Below are positions 16,892 through 24,518 of a DNA stretch of 37,870 bases, in pieces. The DNA lies in NCBI RefSeq assembly GCF_017115105.1, contig NZ_JABXKH010000066.1:1-37870 (forward strand), in the 5' to 3' direction. The stretch is from Nostoc sp. NMS2 (GTDB lineage: Bacteria; Cyanobacteriota; Cyanobacteriia; Cyanobacteriales; Nostocaceae). Within the stretch, counting starts at the first letter, position 1. Each line of letters begins with the position of its first letter. Under the pieces are notes generated by a model. The model did no database searches and was not told where the DNA came from. It saw only the letters and a program-made list of their open reading frames with translations. A program made the translations under genes and the position numbers.

Positions 16892-17308
16892 TTATTTAAA
16901 CATATCAAAAATAGTCTGATTTAATCCTACATGAGGGTTAAATGTTGGCATGGGGTTGGTGATTTGTGCATATACACCTAGCAGCAATTCTGGATCAACC
17001 ACAGGTAAATTGTTACTCAAAACATGAGAATTTCTTGTAACTATCAATACTGGTTGACCTTGGTACAACACGATAGGAGGATTGAGGCAGTAAATATTGT
17101 AAGGACTGTACACGCCATATTGACTACCATATAATCCATAGGAATTCCGAATGCTATGTATACTATGGGAACCGCCGTAGATACCGTGAGGATTACTAAT
17201 AGAGTTTTGGTCGTATAGATTACTTGATAAAACGCCCAAAAATTGTCCATCAGCAGCCCATAATTGAGCTACACCATTTACGGAAACGAGAAAATCTACA
17301 ATTGACAT
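16892..17308 (-). CDS. Protein with degenerate Gly-Tyr-Gly / Asn-Pro repeats, unknown
   Basis: This 138-residue protein has an N-terminal strand-rich segment (VAQLWAADGQFLGVLSSN) and then three or four degenerate repeats of about 14 residues built on (S/N)xxxYGxYGSxYxxxS, for example SNPHGIYGGSHSIHSI and RNSYGLYGSQYGVYS. A hydrophobic segment, PPIVLYQGQPVLIVTRN, follows. I recall similar proteins in other cyanobacteria and bacteria, but no function is known to me. It has no signal peptide. The tail (about 105-138) is unique in this window. Confidence 0.7.
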   Translation of the reverse strand: MSIVDFLVSVNGVAQLWAADGQFLGVLSSNLYDQNSISNPHGIYGGSHSIHSIRNSYGLYGSQYGVYSPYNIYCLNPPIVLYQGQPVLIVTRNSHVLSNNLPVVDPELLLGVYAQITNPMPTFNPHVGLNQTIFDMFK

Positions 17309-17554
17309 AGGTTTTTACAATAAAAACTTATTTTCTTCAGCTTCACCCCCTAAGAGTGGCAACAACCTCAGCAAAAATGCCTAATTTGTGGATTTGGTAG
17401 CGTGGTAATATTTTTATCGGAATTAAATAGGATTTTACATAGAAAATATTGAAGCGAAAATCTGACTAAAAAGTGCGATCGCTCCGCTCCCTAACCTCTC
17501 CCCCTACTGCCATCGTGCTACCATTACCAATAAATTCTTTGGGGAGGTCAATCA

Positions 17555-17824
17555 ATGGCTACCATTCATGCGCTCAATATACCTGATGAATTATACGAAC
17601 AACTACAACACTTAGCTAAAGCTGAAAATAACTCAATTGATGCTCAAGTTATTACAATCTTGCAGAACGCTTTGCAGGCAAAAACACAGCCAACGGAAGA
17701 GGAAAGGCGAAAAAATGTCCCAAAACTCCTAGAGGAAATTAGTCGCCGTCGCCGCCGCTTGAATCCAGCAGACTTTGGATTACCTGATAGTACTGAACTA
17801 ATTCGAGAAGACCGCGATAGATGA
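17555..17824 (+). CDS. VapB/FitA-type ribbon-helix-helix antitoxin
   Basis: This 89-residue protein has a predicted ribbon-helix-helix DNA-binding fold at residues 3-45 (ATIHALNIPDELYEQLQHLA, then a second helix VITILQNALQ). It has a charged C-terminal tail expected to bind and inhibit a PIN toxin. A strong GGGGAGG ribosome site precedes the ATG. Its stop overlaps the toxin start in an ATGA, which signals translational coupling. Such antitoxins usually repress their own promoter together with the toxin. The partner toxin is frameshifted here, so the antitoxin may now be free. Confidence 0.88.
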   Translation: MATIHALNIPDELYEQLQHLAKAENNSIDAQVITILQNALQAKTQPTEEERRKNVPKLLEEISRRRRRLNPADFGLPDSTELIREDRDR

Positions 17825-18280
17825 GCAATCCTCTTAGATGCGTGGTAAATACCAGTGTGTGCATCAAGTATTTTATTGCTGACCCACTAACTGCCAAAGT
17901 TAATCAACTCTTCGTTCATCTCGCCAATCCACAGACAGAAATTTTTGTTCCAGACCTTTTTTACATTGAGTGTGCTAACACGTTCTGGAAGTATGTCCGT
18001 GCAAGGATGTACACTGCTGCTGAGGTTCAGACAGATTTAGCTACTCTGAAAGCTTTTCCGTTGCGTGTTGTTTCAACAGCTGATTTGATGGCGGATGCAG
18101 TTACGATCGCATTAAATTATGGAATCTCTGCCTACGATGGCTCTTATGTTGCACTTTCACAGCAGGTAGGTAGCTACTTTGCTAACTCTTGACGGTAAGC
18201 TGGTAAAGGCAATAGCCGCTTCGTCTTACAATGTTTGCTCGTTTAATGACTTCGAGGTTCCGCTGTTGGAGTCAATGTAG
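17821..18280 (+). pseudogene. vapC: PIN-domain toxin VapC, frameshifted and with altered active site
   Basis: The in-frame reading from ATG 17821 stops at TGA 18190-18192 after 123 residues and loses the end of the PIN domain. In the +1 frame the sequence continues from about 18176 as TLLTLDGKLVKAIA and ends at TAG 18278-18280. Removing one base near 18172 gives a smooth VALSQQVG-ATLLTLDGKL join and a normal VapC of about 152 residues. A first acidic residue also looks lost: the start reads CVVNTSV where the family has an Asp (VVDTSV). The Glu in YIECAN and the Asp in AYDGS remain. It is probably an inactive ribonuclease toxin. Confidence 0.85.
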
Positions 18281-18416
18281 AAGCGATCGCTCTTTCTTCA
18301 CCATATATTTAACCCTAAAGCATTGGATGAGGCTAAACAAATCGATACAAACTCAGAATTGGGGAAATTGAATTTTTATCACCGACTTACTTAGTTGCAA
18401 TAAAATTAGTTTGTAA

Positions 18417-18442
18417 AGCAGGCTATAAACCTGCTGTTTTTT
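18417..18442 (+). terminator. Rho-independent terminator 18 nt before the thioesterase start
   Basis: agcagg and cctgct form a 6-bp stem with a 7-nt loop, followed by G and six Ts. It can end transcription from the VapBC unit. Its position just before the ATG at 18461 leaves no room for a separate promoter, so it could also be an attenuator in the thioesterase leader. Confidence 0.8.
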
Positions 18443-18460
18443 AATATTCAATTGTCAAAA

Positions 18461-18907
18461 ATGCCTTTTACTTATAACCGCACGGTTCGCTTTCAAGATA
18501 CTGATGCTGCTGGGGTAGTTTATTTTGCTAACGTTTTGGGTATTTGCCATGAGGCTTATGAAGAATCTTTAGAAGCATCAAGTATTAATCTCAAAGATTT
18601 TTTTACTAATCTGCCTGTAGCTTTCCCCATTGTTCATACTAGTGTCGATTTTTTGCGCCCTATGTTTGGTGGGGACAAGTTGCTGATTAGTTTAATACCT
18701 CAAAAACTAGGTGTTGATAAGTTTGAAATTACTTACCAAATTACTGTGGGTGAGGTGATAGTTGCTAAGGCTATTACTCGCCATGTTTGTATTGATGTGA
18801 GTAGTAGAAGTAAGCAGGAATTACCGGAAGAGATTATCCAATGGCTGGAAACGAACCGCAGAGACGCAGAGGGCGCGGAGAGAAGAAAGTCGAGAGAGAT
18901 TATGTGA
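18461..18907 (+). CDS. 1,4-dihydroxy-2-naphthoyl-CoA thioesterase (hot-dog fold)
   Basis: This 148-residue 4HBT-type hot-dog protein has the motif [15 protein letters not shown], whose second Asp (position 14 by this start) is the catalytic acid. Within a phylloquinone gene cluster the best assignment is the DHNA-CoA hydrolase of the Synechocystis slr0204 type, which releases DHNA before prenylation by MenA. The ATG at 18461 is preferred; a TTG at 18452 would add only three residues. The last 17 or so residues ([17 protein letters not shown]) come from a dispersed repeat and are probably not part of the fold. The gene converges on menE and overlaps it by 8 nt. Confidence 0.88.
   Translation: MPFTYNRTVRFQDTDAAGVVYFANVLGICHEAYEESLEASSINLKDFFTNLPVAFPIVHTSVDFLRPMFGGDKLLISLIPQKLGVDKFEITYQITVGEVIVAKAITRHVCIDVSSRSKQELPEEIIQWLETNRRDAEGAERRKSREIM
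18848..18885. repeat. Dispersed repeat forming the C-terminal coding end of the thioesterase gene
   Basis: The sequence aacgaaccgcagagacgcag and the bases after it match the outer repeat at 5391-5413 and a third copy near 30477. Those two copies are intergenic, whereas this one is translated. Confidence 0.7.
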
Positions 18908-20309
18908 TGGGGTTTTGTAGGAATTCTGTGGCAATTTTCTGTAGCTGTTGGCGGTTAATTTTACCTTGAGAGTTGCGGGGTAAGTTTTGCTGGGGAATCC
19001 AATATTTAGGGATTTTAAATTTGCTGAGTTTGTCTTTGAGTAGGGTTTGAATTTTTAAAGCGGAAGTATTTGATTGTTTGGGAATGTAAATCGCTGTTAA
19101 GGCTTGTCCCCAGTGTTTATCTGGAATGCCAATGACACAAATATCGGCAACCATTTGAGTTGCTTGGATAGCTGATTCAATCTCTGCTGGGTAAATATTT
19201 TCTCCACCTGTAATAATTTTGTCGCTGTTACGTCCGACAATATTTAAATGACCTTGATTGTCTAAAAATCCTAAATCATCTACTTGGAAATCAGTTTGAT
19301 TTTCTCTGGTTATCGGATAGTAGCCAAGGGCTAAAGATTGAGCGTGAATGGTGATATTTCCGATTTGATTAGAATTTAAAATCTCGCCTTGCTGATTGCG
19401 AATAGTTACTTTGGCATGGGGAAGAATTTGACCGCTGCTAATTTTCCCGCAAAGAAAATCATCTGGTTTGAGGGTGGCAATTTGAGAGGCGGTTTCTGTC
19501 ATGCCATAGGTAGGTGCTAACCGGATGCGATGAAATCTGGCTTTTTCTAGTAGTTCGTTCCATGCTGGCGCACCTCCCAAAAGTACAGTATTAAATTGGG
19601 ATAGCCATTCAGTTAATTCTGGATTTTGCAGGAGGCGTTGTAACTGTGTTGGTACTAAAGATATGAAAAATTCTGATTGTTTAATATTTAATATTTGACC
19701 AAATTCTACGGCTTTAAATGGTTGAATAGCCAGTTTACCTGCGGTGGTGAAAGAGCGCATAAATTGCATTAAACCGCTAACATGATATAGCGGTAATACA
19801 CAAAATGAATTTACTTGCTTGAGTTGAAAGTATTCGGTAAATCCTTTTACAGATGCTATGAGAGTTTCCCAAGTGTGGATGGCAAATTTAATCTGGCCCG
19901 ATGAACCACCTGTGGGAATCATAATTTTTGGGCATGGGGCATTGGACATTGGGCATTGGTAATTATTCCCATTCCCTATTCCCCATTCCCTATTCCCTAT
20001 TCCCCAAATAATATCTGGCTGTACTAAATCAAAGACTTGTTGCCATTCTTGTGTTCCCCAGTCGGGGTTACAAAGGAAAACTGGACAATTAGCTGCACAA
20101 GCAGCAATAAAACTTGCTAAAAATCGTAATGGTTCGCGTTCGGCTAAGATAATTTTTGGTGGTGTTCCACACGGTGATCGTTGTGTTAGTTCTAAATATA
20201 ATTCTTGAGCTATTTGATTAAAATGGCGGCTGTCATAACCAATAAGCCAATCATTCTGAGCCAGGTTATAAAGACAGTCTAAAGGTCGTTCCATAAAGTT
20301 TGAAACCAC
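18900..20309 (-). CDS. menE: o-Succinylbenzoate-CoA ligase
   Basis: This 469-residue acyl-CoA synthetase activates o-succinylbenzoate to its CoA ester in phylloquinone synthesis. Family motifs are the nucleotide loop [25 protein letters not shown], the hinge [27 protein letters not shown] and the C-terminal catalytic Lys region [11 protein letters not shown]. Residues about 100-130 contain a low-complexity stretch ([20 protein letters not shown]) encoded by C-rich tandem repeats, placed just before the ATP-binding loop. The start is GTG at 20309; the ATG at 20294 is a good alternative. The gene overlaps the menC 3' end by 31 nt (16 nt from the ATG), so menC and menE are translationally coupled. 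Confidence 0.94.
   Translation of the reverse strand: MVSNFMERPLDCLYNLAQNDWLIGYDSRHFNQIAQELYLELTQRSPCGTPPKIILAEREPLRFLASFIAACAANCPVFLCNPDWGTQEWQQVFDLVQPDIIWGIGNREWGIGNGNNYQCPMSNAPCPKIMIPTGGSSGQIKFAIHTWETLIASVKGFTEYFQLKQVNSFCVLPLYHVSGLMQFMRSFTTAGKLAIQPFKAVEFGQILNIKQSEFFISLVPTQLQRLLQNPELTEWLSQFNTVLLGGAPAWNELLEKARFHRIRLAPTYGMTETASQIATLKPDDFLCGKISSGQILPHAKVTIRNQQGEILNSNQIGNITIHAQSLALGYYPITRENQTDFQVDDLGFLDNQGHLNIVGRNSDKIITGGENIYPAEIESAIQATQMVADICVIGIPDKHWGQALTAIYIPKQSNTSALKIQTLLKDKLSKFKIPKYWIPQQNLPRNSQGKINRQQLQKIATEFLQNPIT
19930..20006. repeat. C-rich tandem repeat inside menE coding sequence
   Basis: Units of the attggac/attgggc and attccc/attcccc kinds repeat here (gggcatggggcattgg, then cattccctattccccattc). 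The same units are intergenic elsewhere in the window. Here the array is read through in frame and encodes part of a loop of MenE. Confidence 0.9.
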
Positions 20310-21301
20310 GTTTCTTCTTGTTCAAAAAAATGGTCTATGCCAAAACCAATTGCCCTATTATTTCGGGATAATTCGGCTGCTAGTTGGAGTGCGGCTTGTC
20401 TTGCGATCGCAGTTTCAAATACTGATGAAAATACAGTATCAATTTGATGCTGGTGGCAAAACTTTCTCAGACGAGATGGCGATCCGACTATCCCAGGCTT
20501 TATGACAAAAATCCCTCGCCAACCTTGTTGATAACAGGCGGCGAGTTGTCCAAGTGTGGCGACAGATTCATCTATTGCGATCGCAGTTTCATAACTCAGA
20601 CTCAATTTCAACATCTCCTGAAATTGCTCAACAGGTAGTGGTTGCTCAATAAATTCGATTTCTAGGGCTAGTTCTCCATTTGCCTTGAGATTGTCGCAAG
20701 TTTGCAACCATAAGTTAGCTTCTTCATAGCTGAGTCCACCGTTGGCATCTAATCGCAGTTTGTTAAAGGCTGGTAAGGTGTGTATCAGTGACTCAAAAAT
20801 TTTTAGTTCATCAGCGATCGCACCGACTCCGATTTTCCACTTAAAGGTGCGATATCCTTGCTCCCATAGAGTTTGCCATTGATTTAAAGCCGCTTCCCCA
20901 GATGGTAATAAGGCACTGTAAAGGAGTGAGGAGTTAGAAGTTATCAAATTATCTCCCTCATCTCCCTCATCTCCCTCACTCCCCACTCCCCACTCCCCAC
21001 TCCCCATTTCCCACGCTGACTCAAAGCCAAATTGACAAGCGGGTAGCTCATCTGGAATGGAAAAAATCGTTTTTTCTGTAATTTCTCCTGGTAGTTGGCG
21101 ACAAAAATCTAAGGCTTGTTCTAAGGTTTCGGAACCGAACCAGCTAATGGGGGCAATTTCTCCCCAGCCGACTTTACCTGATTCATCGGTGAGACGGAGG
21201 ATAATACCTTCACGAATATCCCACTTACCATGATTGGTGGTAAGCGATCGCAAAAATCTTCGCTGATATGGACGAAATTTAAATTTGTAGTCATTTGTCA
21301 T
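20279..21301 (-). CDS. menC: o-Succinylbenzoate synthase
   Basis: This 340-residue enolase-superfamily enzyme dehydrates SHCHC to o-succinylbenzoate. The catalytic residues are visible: the KxK pair in TFKWKIGVG, metal ligands in RLDANGG, IEFIEQPLP and AIDESV, and the second Lys in FVIKPGIVG. Residues about 98-125 are low-complexity ([18 protein letters not shown]), encoded by a 9-mer/7-mer tandem repeat array between the N-terminal capping domain and the barrel. The start ATG at 21301 lies close to aatgac-type repeats. It overlaps menE, with menA upstream on the same strand after about 225 nt of repeats. Confidence 0.94.
   Translation of the reverse strand: MTNDYKFKFRPYQRRFLRSLTTNHGKWDIREGIILRLTDESGKVGWGEIAPISWFGSETLEQALDFCRQLPGEITEKTIFSIPDELPACQFGFESAWEMGSGEWGVGSEGDEGDEGDNLITSNSSLLYSALLPSGEAALNQWQTLWEQGYRTFKWKIGVGAIADELKIFESLIHTLPAFNKLRLDANGGLSYEEANLWLQTCDNLKANGELALEIEFIEQPLPVEQFQEMLKLSLSYETAIAIDESVATLGQLAACYQQGWRGIFVIKPGIVGSPSRLRKFCHQHQIDTVFSSVFETAIARQAALQLAAELSRNNRAIGFGIDHFFEQEETWFQTLWNDL
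20944..21008. repeat. 9-mer and 7-mer tandem repeats inside menC coding sequence
   Basis: Three copies of an atctccctc-type 9-mer are followed by three copies of actcccc-type heptamers (3 x 7 = 21 nt). Both blocks are multiples of three, so the frame is kept. The 9-mer is the complement of the intergenic unit at 4448-4480. Confidence 0.92.
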
Positions 21302-21328
21302 TGGTCATTTATCATTGGTCATTGGTTA

Positions 21329-21384
21329 CTAGTACGTCACGGCGGAAATAAACCTACCATTTGGAATGTCTGAAACCCTTGCGA
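21329..21384 (+). repeat. 56-bp dispersed repeat, copy B
   Basis: It matches the reverse complement of 62-117, sharing ctagtac, cggcggaaataaac, accatttg and aaaccctt, and differing by scattered substitutions. It is followed by gaattac heptamers, as copy A is preceded by their complement. Confidence 0.8.
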
Positions 21385-21403
21385 ACAGTTAATTACGAAT
21401 TAC

Positions 21404-21428
21404 GTTCGCGTAGCGTGCCGGAGGCTCT
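21404..21428. repeat. 25-bp small dispersed repeat nested in a heptamer array
   Basis: A GC-rich 25-bp segment (gttcgcgtagcgtgccggag and five more bases) lies between two perfect copies of attacgaattac, at 21392-21403 and 21429-21440. Its core resembles 12990-13008. It looks like an insertion into a (gaattac)n array. Confidence 0.75.
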
Positions 21429-21469
21429 ATTACGAATTACGAATTCCGCCTTGCGGTACTAGTTATTAA

Positions 21470-21524
21470 TTAATTCTCCCTAATCTCCCTCATCCCCATG
21501 CCCCATGCCCAATGCCCAATGCCC
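21470..21524. repeat. C-rich short tandem repeats downstream of menA
   Basis: Units of the ctccctaat/ctccctcat and gcccaat types fill the gap just after the menA stop codon. They are the same family as the repeats inside menC and menE. Confidence 0.85.
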
Positions 21525-21526
21525 AA

Positions 21527-22423
21527 CTAAAGAATAAATCCCAAACCAAATAGCAAGCAAGTCCAGAAATGCACGGCTACGGCGATGAATTTACAGTTAC
21601 TAACTTTGTCTGGCTGGTTGTGATTTTCTTGGACGTGGCGACATAATTTGACAGCAAAGGGTAAACTTACCCAACTCAGTAATGTCCAAGCTGGAGAAAT
21701 TCCTAATAGCACAAACAGCAAGGTGAGAGGATAAATGCTACCGGTAAACCAAACTAGGAGTTGGGCCCCTTTTTGAGTTCCGAGACGGACGATAGGCGAT
21801 CGCTTACCTGCGGCTATGTCATCCTTAACTTGGTGAAAGTGTGAGCAAAACAAAATTAAGGTTGTGGCAATCCCGACAATCACTGAAGCTGCTAAACTCG
21901 TTATTGACCAAGTTTGCGTCTGGCTGTAATATGCTGCCTCTACTGCTAAGGGGCCAAAGGCAAAAAAGCAAAGAATCTCACCTAAACCCTGATATCCTAA
22001 GCGAAAGGGAGGCCCTTGGTACATATAGCCCAAACCGCAGCATAGTAGAATGATGGCGATGACAGTTAGGTCTTGTTGCCAAAATGCGATCGCTAGTATG
22101 CCCAGCAACCCCAAACCTAAAAACAAGTTTCCTAACCAAAATATTAATAGCTTATTGCCTGTTAAGTTCACCAGAGAATGGTGCTTATTTTTATCAATAC
22201 CTGTTTCGGAATCAAAGACATCATTACTGATATTTTCCCAGGCAAGAATTAAAATTGCGGCAGCCACAAAAGTAGAAAATACTGCTCCATTGAATATTTG
22301 AGTTTCGGCAAATGCTACTGCTGTTCCTACCCAAATGGGCATAATGGCAACGCTGTACATTGGCGGTTTAATTGCTGCCATCCATAACTTAGTGTTGGGA
22401 TATAAAATTTGCTTGGTAGTCAT
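21527..22423 (-). CDS. menA: 1,4-Dihydroxy-2-naphthoate phytyltransferase
   Basis: This 298-residue UbiA-superfamily prenyltransferase has about eight or nine membrane helices. The first Asp-rich motif is in NDVFDSETGIDKNKHH, near residue 68, and the second polar motif is in HFHQVKDDIAAGKRS, near residue 196. Both bind Mg2+ and the prenyl diphosphate. In cyanobacteria it transfers a phytyl chain to DHNA to give demethylphylloquinone in the thylakoid or cytoplasmic membrane. It is the first minus-strand gene of the menA-menC-menE series and is divergent from menF, with 306 nt between the starts. Confidence 0.94.
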   Translation of the reverse strand: MTTKQILYPNTKLWMAAIKPPMYSVAIMPIWVGTAVAFAETQIFNGAVFSTFVAAAILILAWENISNDVFDSETGIDKNKHHSLVNLTGNKLLIFWLGNLFLGLGLLGILAIAFWQQDLTVIAIILLCCGLGYMYQGPPFRLGYQGLGEILCFFAFGPLAVEAAYYSQTQTWSITSLAASVIVGIATTLILFCSHFHQVKDDIAAGKRSPIVRLGTQKGAQLLVWFTGSIYPLTLLFVLLGISPAWTLLSWVSLPFAVKLCRHVQENHNQPDKVSNCKFIAVAVHFWTCLLFGLGFIL

Positions 22424-22729
22424 CAGTTGTGATTAATTAAATTACTGGAATATTACTCACACTTGAGATTTTATGATTTAAAGAGAGTCTAGACATGGGT
22501 CATATACAAACAACTGTCACTTTTACTATGGCTTGTTAACCTTGTGTTGTTAACACTCACACTCACGTTGCAATCTTAGGCTGAAACTGTCTTATCATGG
22601 TCTGAGAACACCACAAATAAGGCAAACCCTACGCTGGTGAAATGGCAACTTAATATGTTACCTGTAAAAATACGACCACGATTAATTACACTTTAGGAAG
22701 TTAACTTAAAAAAAATTTACTATAGATCC
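22424..22729. other. 306-nt divergent promoter region of menA and menF
   Basis: No open frame of interest is seen. The region is AT-rich. A tactat stretch at about 22719-22724, five bases before the menF ATG, could only be a -10 box for a leaderless message. A directly repeated cactcacactcac stretch lies near 22553-22565. No riboswitch or operator could be recognised. Confidence 0.4.
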
Positions 22730-24145
22730 ATGACAGTTTCACCTTGTCGTAGCAACTTGTTTGTAGAGCGCAAAGATTTATATCAATTTCTGCTATCAGT
22801 CCAAGAAAAGTGCCTCCAAAATAATGACAAGCAAATTGTCAGCATCTCTCAAGAGATCGATTTAGTTGATCCTTTACTTGTATTGGATCAACTTACACAA
22901 GCAAATGAAATAAATTTTTACTTTGAGGACAGAGCTAAAGGAGAAGCGATCGCAGCAATTGATTCTGTAGCAAAATTACAGATTGATGGTGCAGAACGTT
23001 TTACTCAAGCTGAATATTTTATCAAATCTTGTCTTAAAAATATAATTAATTTTAGTAACGCTAATCAGCCATTTTCTGGTCCTCACTTTTTTTCTTATTT
23101 CAGCTTTTTTGATAAAAATGCCCAAATAGATTATCCATTTCCATCCGCCACCATTTTTCTTCCACGTTGGCAAGTAGCTGTAAAAAATCAGCGTTGTATA
23201 TTAGTAACAAATATAATTATCAATGAAAATGCAAATATTCAAAAATTGTTGGAGAATCTGCAAAATAAGATTGAATTTATCCAATCTTTAGAATATTACT
23301 CTGCTAATATTGATTGTTTTCCGGCAAACTTTTACAAGAAATCTGTCACTAATGCTACTCAGTTTAAACGTTCAGTAGTATCTGTTTTGGAAAAGATTAG
23401 GTCTAGTCATTTAAGGAAGATTGTCCTAGCCGATATATTAGATGTCAAATCAAGCAGCCATTTTGACTTAGTTAAATCCTTAAATAATCTTAGACAAATA
23501 CATCCTAATTGTTATATTTTTTCTACAAGTAATGGCAAAGGACAAAACTTTATTGGTGCAAGTCCAGAACGATTAATTAGTATTAATAATCAACAGTTAA
23601 TTACGGATGCTTTAGCTGGTTCTGCACCACGAGGTAAAACCCCTGCTGAAGATGCAGCTAATGCCAATCGCTTACTAAATAGTGAAAAAGAAAAACACGA
23701 ACATTCGCTAGTACTTGATTTTATTACACAACGCCTACGCCAACTAGATTTGTCACCACAAATATTAGCACCACGGCTACGACAATTATCGAACATCCAG
23801 CATTTATGGACACCAATAAGTGCTATAGTTCCAGCGAACATCCACCCATTAAAGATTGTGGGACAATTGCATCCTACACCAGCCGTTGCTGGTGCAGCAA
23901 GAGATGTAGCCTGTGCCGAAATTCGGCGTTATGAAAGCTTTGAGAGAGGTTTGTATGCTGCGCCTTTGGGTTGGATAGATTCTGAGGGGAACTGCGAGTT
24001 TATTGTAGGAATTCGTTCAGCATTGATTGATGGCGATCGCGCGAGATTGTATGCTGGTGCTGGTATCGTTGCGGGATCTGATCCTCACAAGGAGTTTGCA
24101 GAGGTACAACTTAAGCTTCAGGCGTTACTCAAAGCATTAGTTTAA
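22730..24145 (+). CDS. menF: Isochorismate synthase
   Basis: This 471-residue chorismate-utilising enzyme converts chorismate to isochorismate, the first step of phylloquinone synthesis. The family core lies in the C-terminal 270 residues: KIVLADIL, FIGASPERLI, LAGSAPRGKT, EKHEHSLVLDFI, HPTPAVAGAAR, ERGLYAAPLGWID and [14 protein letters not shown]. The N-terminal 200 residues are variable, as usual. The gene starts with ATG at 22730 without a clear Shine-Dalgarno. A 117-bp copy of its 3' end, including the stop, lies 387 bp downstream at 24418-24534. Confidence 0.94.
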   Translation: MTVSPCRSNLFVERKDLYQFLLSVQEKCLQNNDKQIVSISQEIDLVDPLLVLDQLTQANEINFYFEDRAKGEAIAAIDSVAKLQIDGAERFTQAEYFIKSCLKNIINFSNANQPFSGPHFFSYFSFFDKNAQIDYPFPSATIFLPRWQVAVKNQRCILVTNIIINENANIQKLLENLQNKIEFIQSLEYYSANIDCFPANFYKKSVTNATQFKRSVVSVLEKIRSSHLRKIVLADILDVKSSSHFDLVKSLNNLRQIHPNCYIFSTSNGKGQNFIGASPERLISINNQQLITDALAGSAPRGKTPAEDAANANRLLNSEKEKHEHSLVLDFITQRLRQLDLSPQILAPRLRQLSNIQHLWTPISAIVPANIHPLKIVGQLHPTPAVAGAARDVACAEIRRYESFERGLYAAPLGWIDSEGNCEFIVGIRSALIDGDRARLYAGAGIVAGSDPHKEFAEVQLKLQALLKALV

Positions 24146-24164
24146 AGTTAATTACTAATCTAGT

Positions 24165-24518
24165 ATGCCAGCTAAAGATATTTACCACGATTCTGTTAGA
24201 AACGCCCTTGAAAAAGAGAGTTGGCATATTACCAATGATCCATTTATCTTAATTGATATTATCAACGATAAAATTTGGATTCAAAGAGATGGTACTGAAG
24301 ATGGTATTGCTAACGAATTCGTCAGTGTCGGCATTCCTAAAGATCGTATCGTTCTAGCCTTTCAACCGACCGAAGTAAGAAAGTATACTGATTTTGCTGT
24401 TACATCAATTTTAAATCTGGCGATCGCGCGAGATTGTATGCTGGTGATGGTATCGTGGCTGGATCTGATCCTCACAAGGAGTTTGCAAAGGTGCAACTTA
24501 AGCTTCAAGCATTACTGA
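24165..24518 (+). pseudogene. XisH-XisI fusion fragment
   Basis: This 117-residue open frame is a composite. Residues 1-27 (MPAKDIYHDSVRNALEKESW and on) match the conserved N-terminus of XisH. Residues 28-79 (IDIINDKIWIQRDGTEDGIA, then EFVSVGIPKDRIVLAF and RKYTDFAV) match the C-terminal half of XisI. The rest of XisH and the start of XisI are missing, so an internal deletion fused two neighbouring genes in frame near 24243-24252. Residues 85-117 read out of frame through a copied menF end and have no meaning as XisI. XisH and XisI are excision-controlling factors of the Anabaena fdxN element. Loss of most of XisH makes function unlikely. Confidence 0.8.

Noticed and set aside
24165..24518. 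Intact xisI gene
   Set aside because: The N-terminal 27 residues are XisH-like and the C-terminal 33 residues come from an out-of-frame menF copy, so only about 50 residues are XisI-like.
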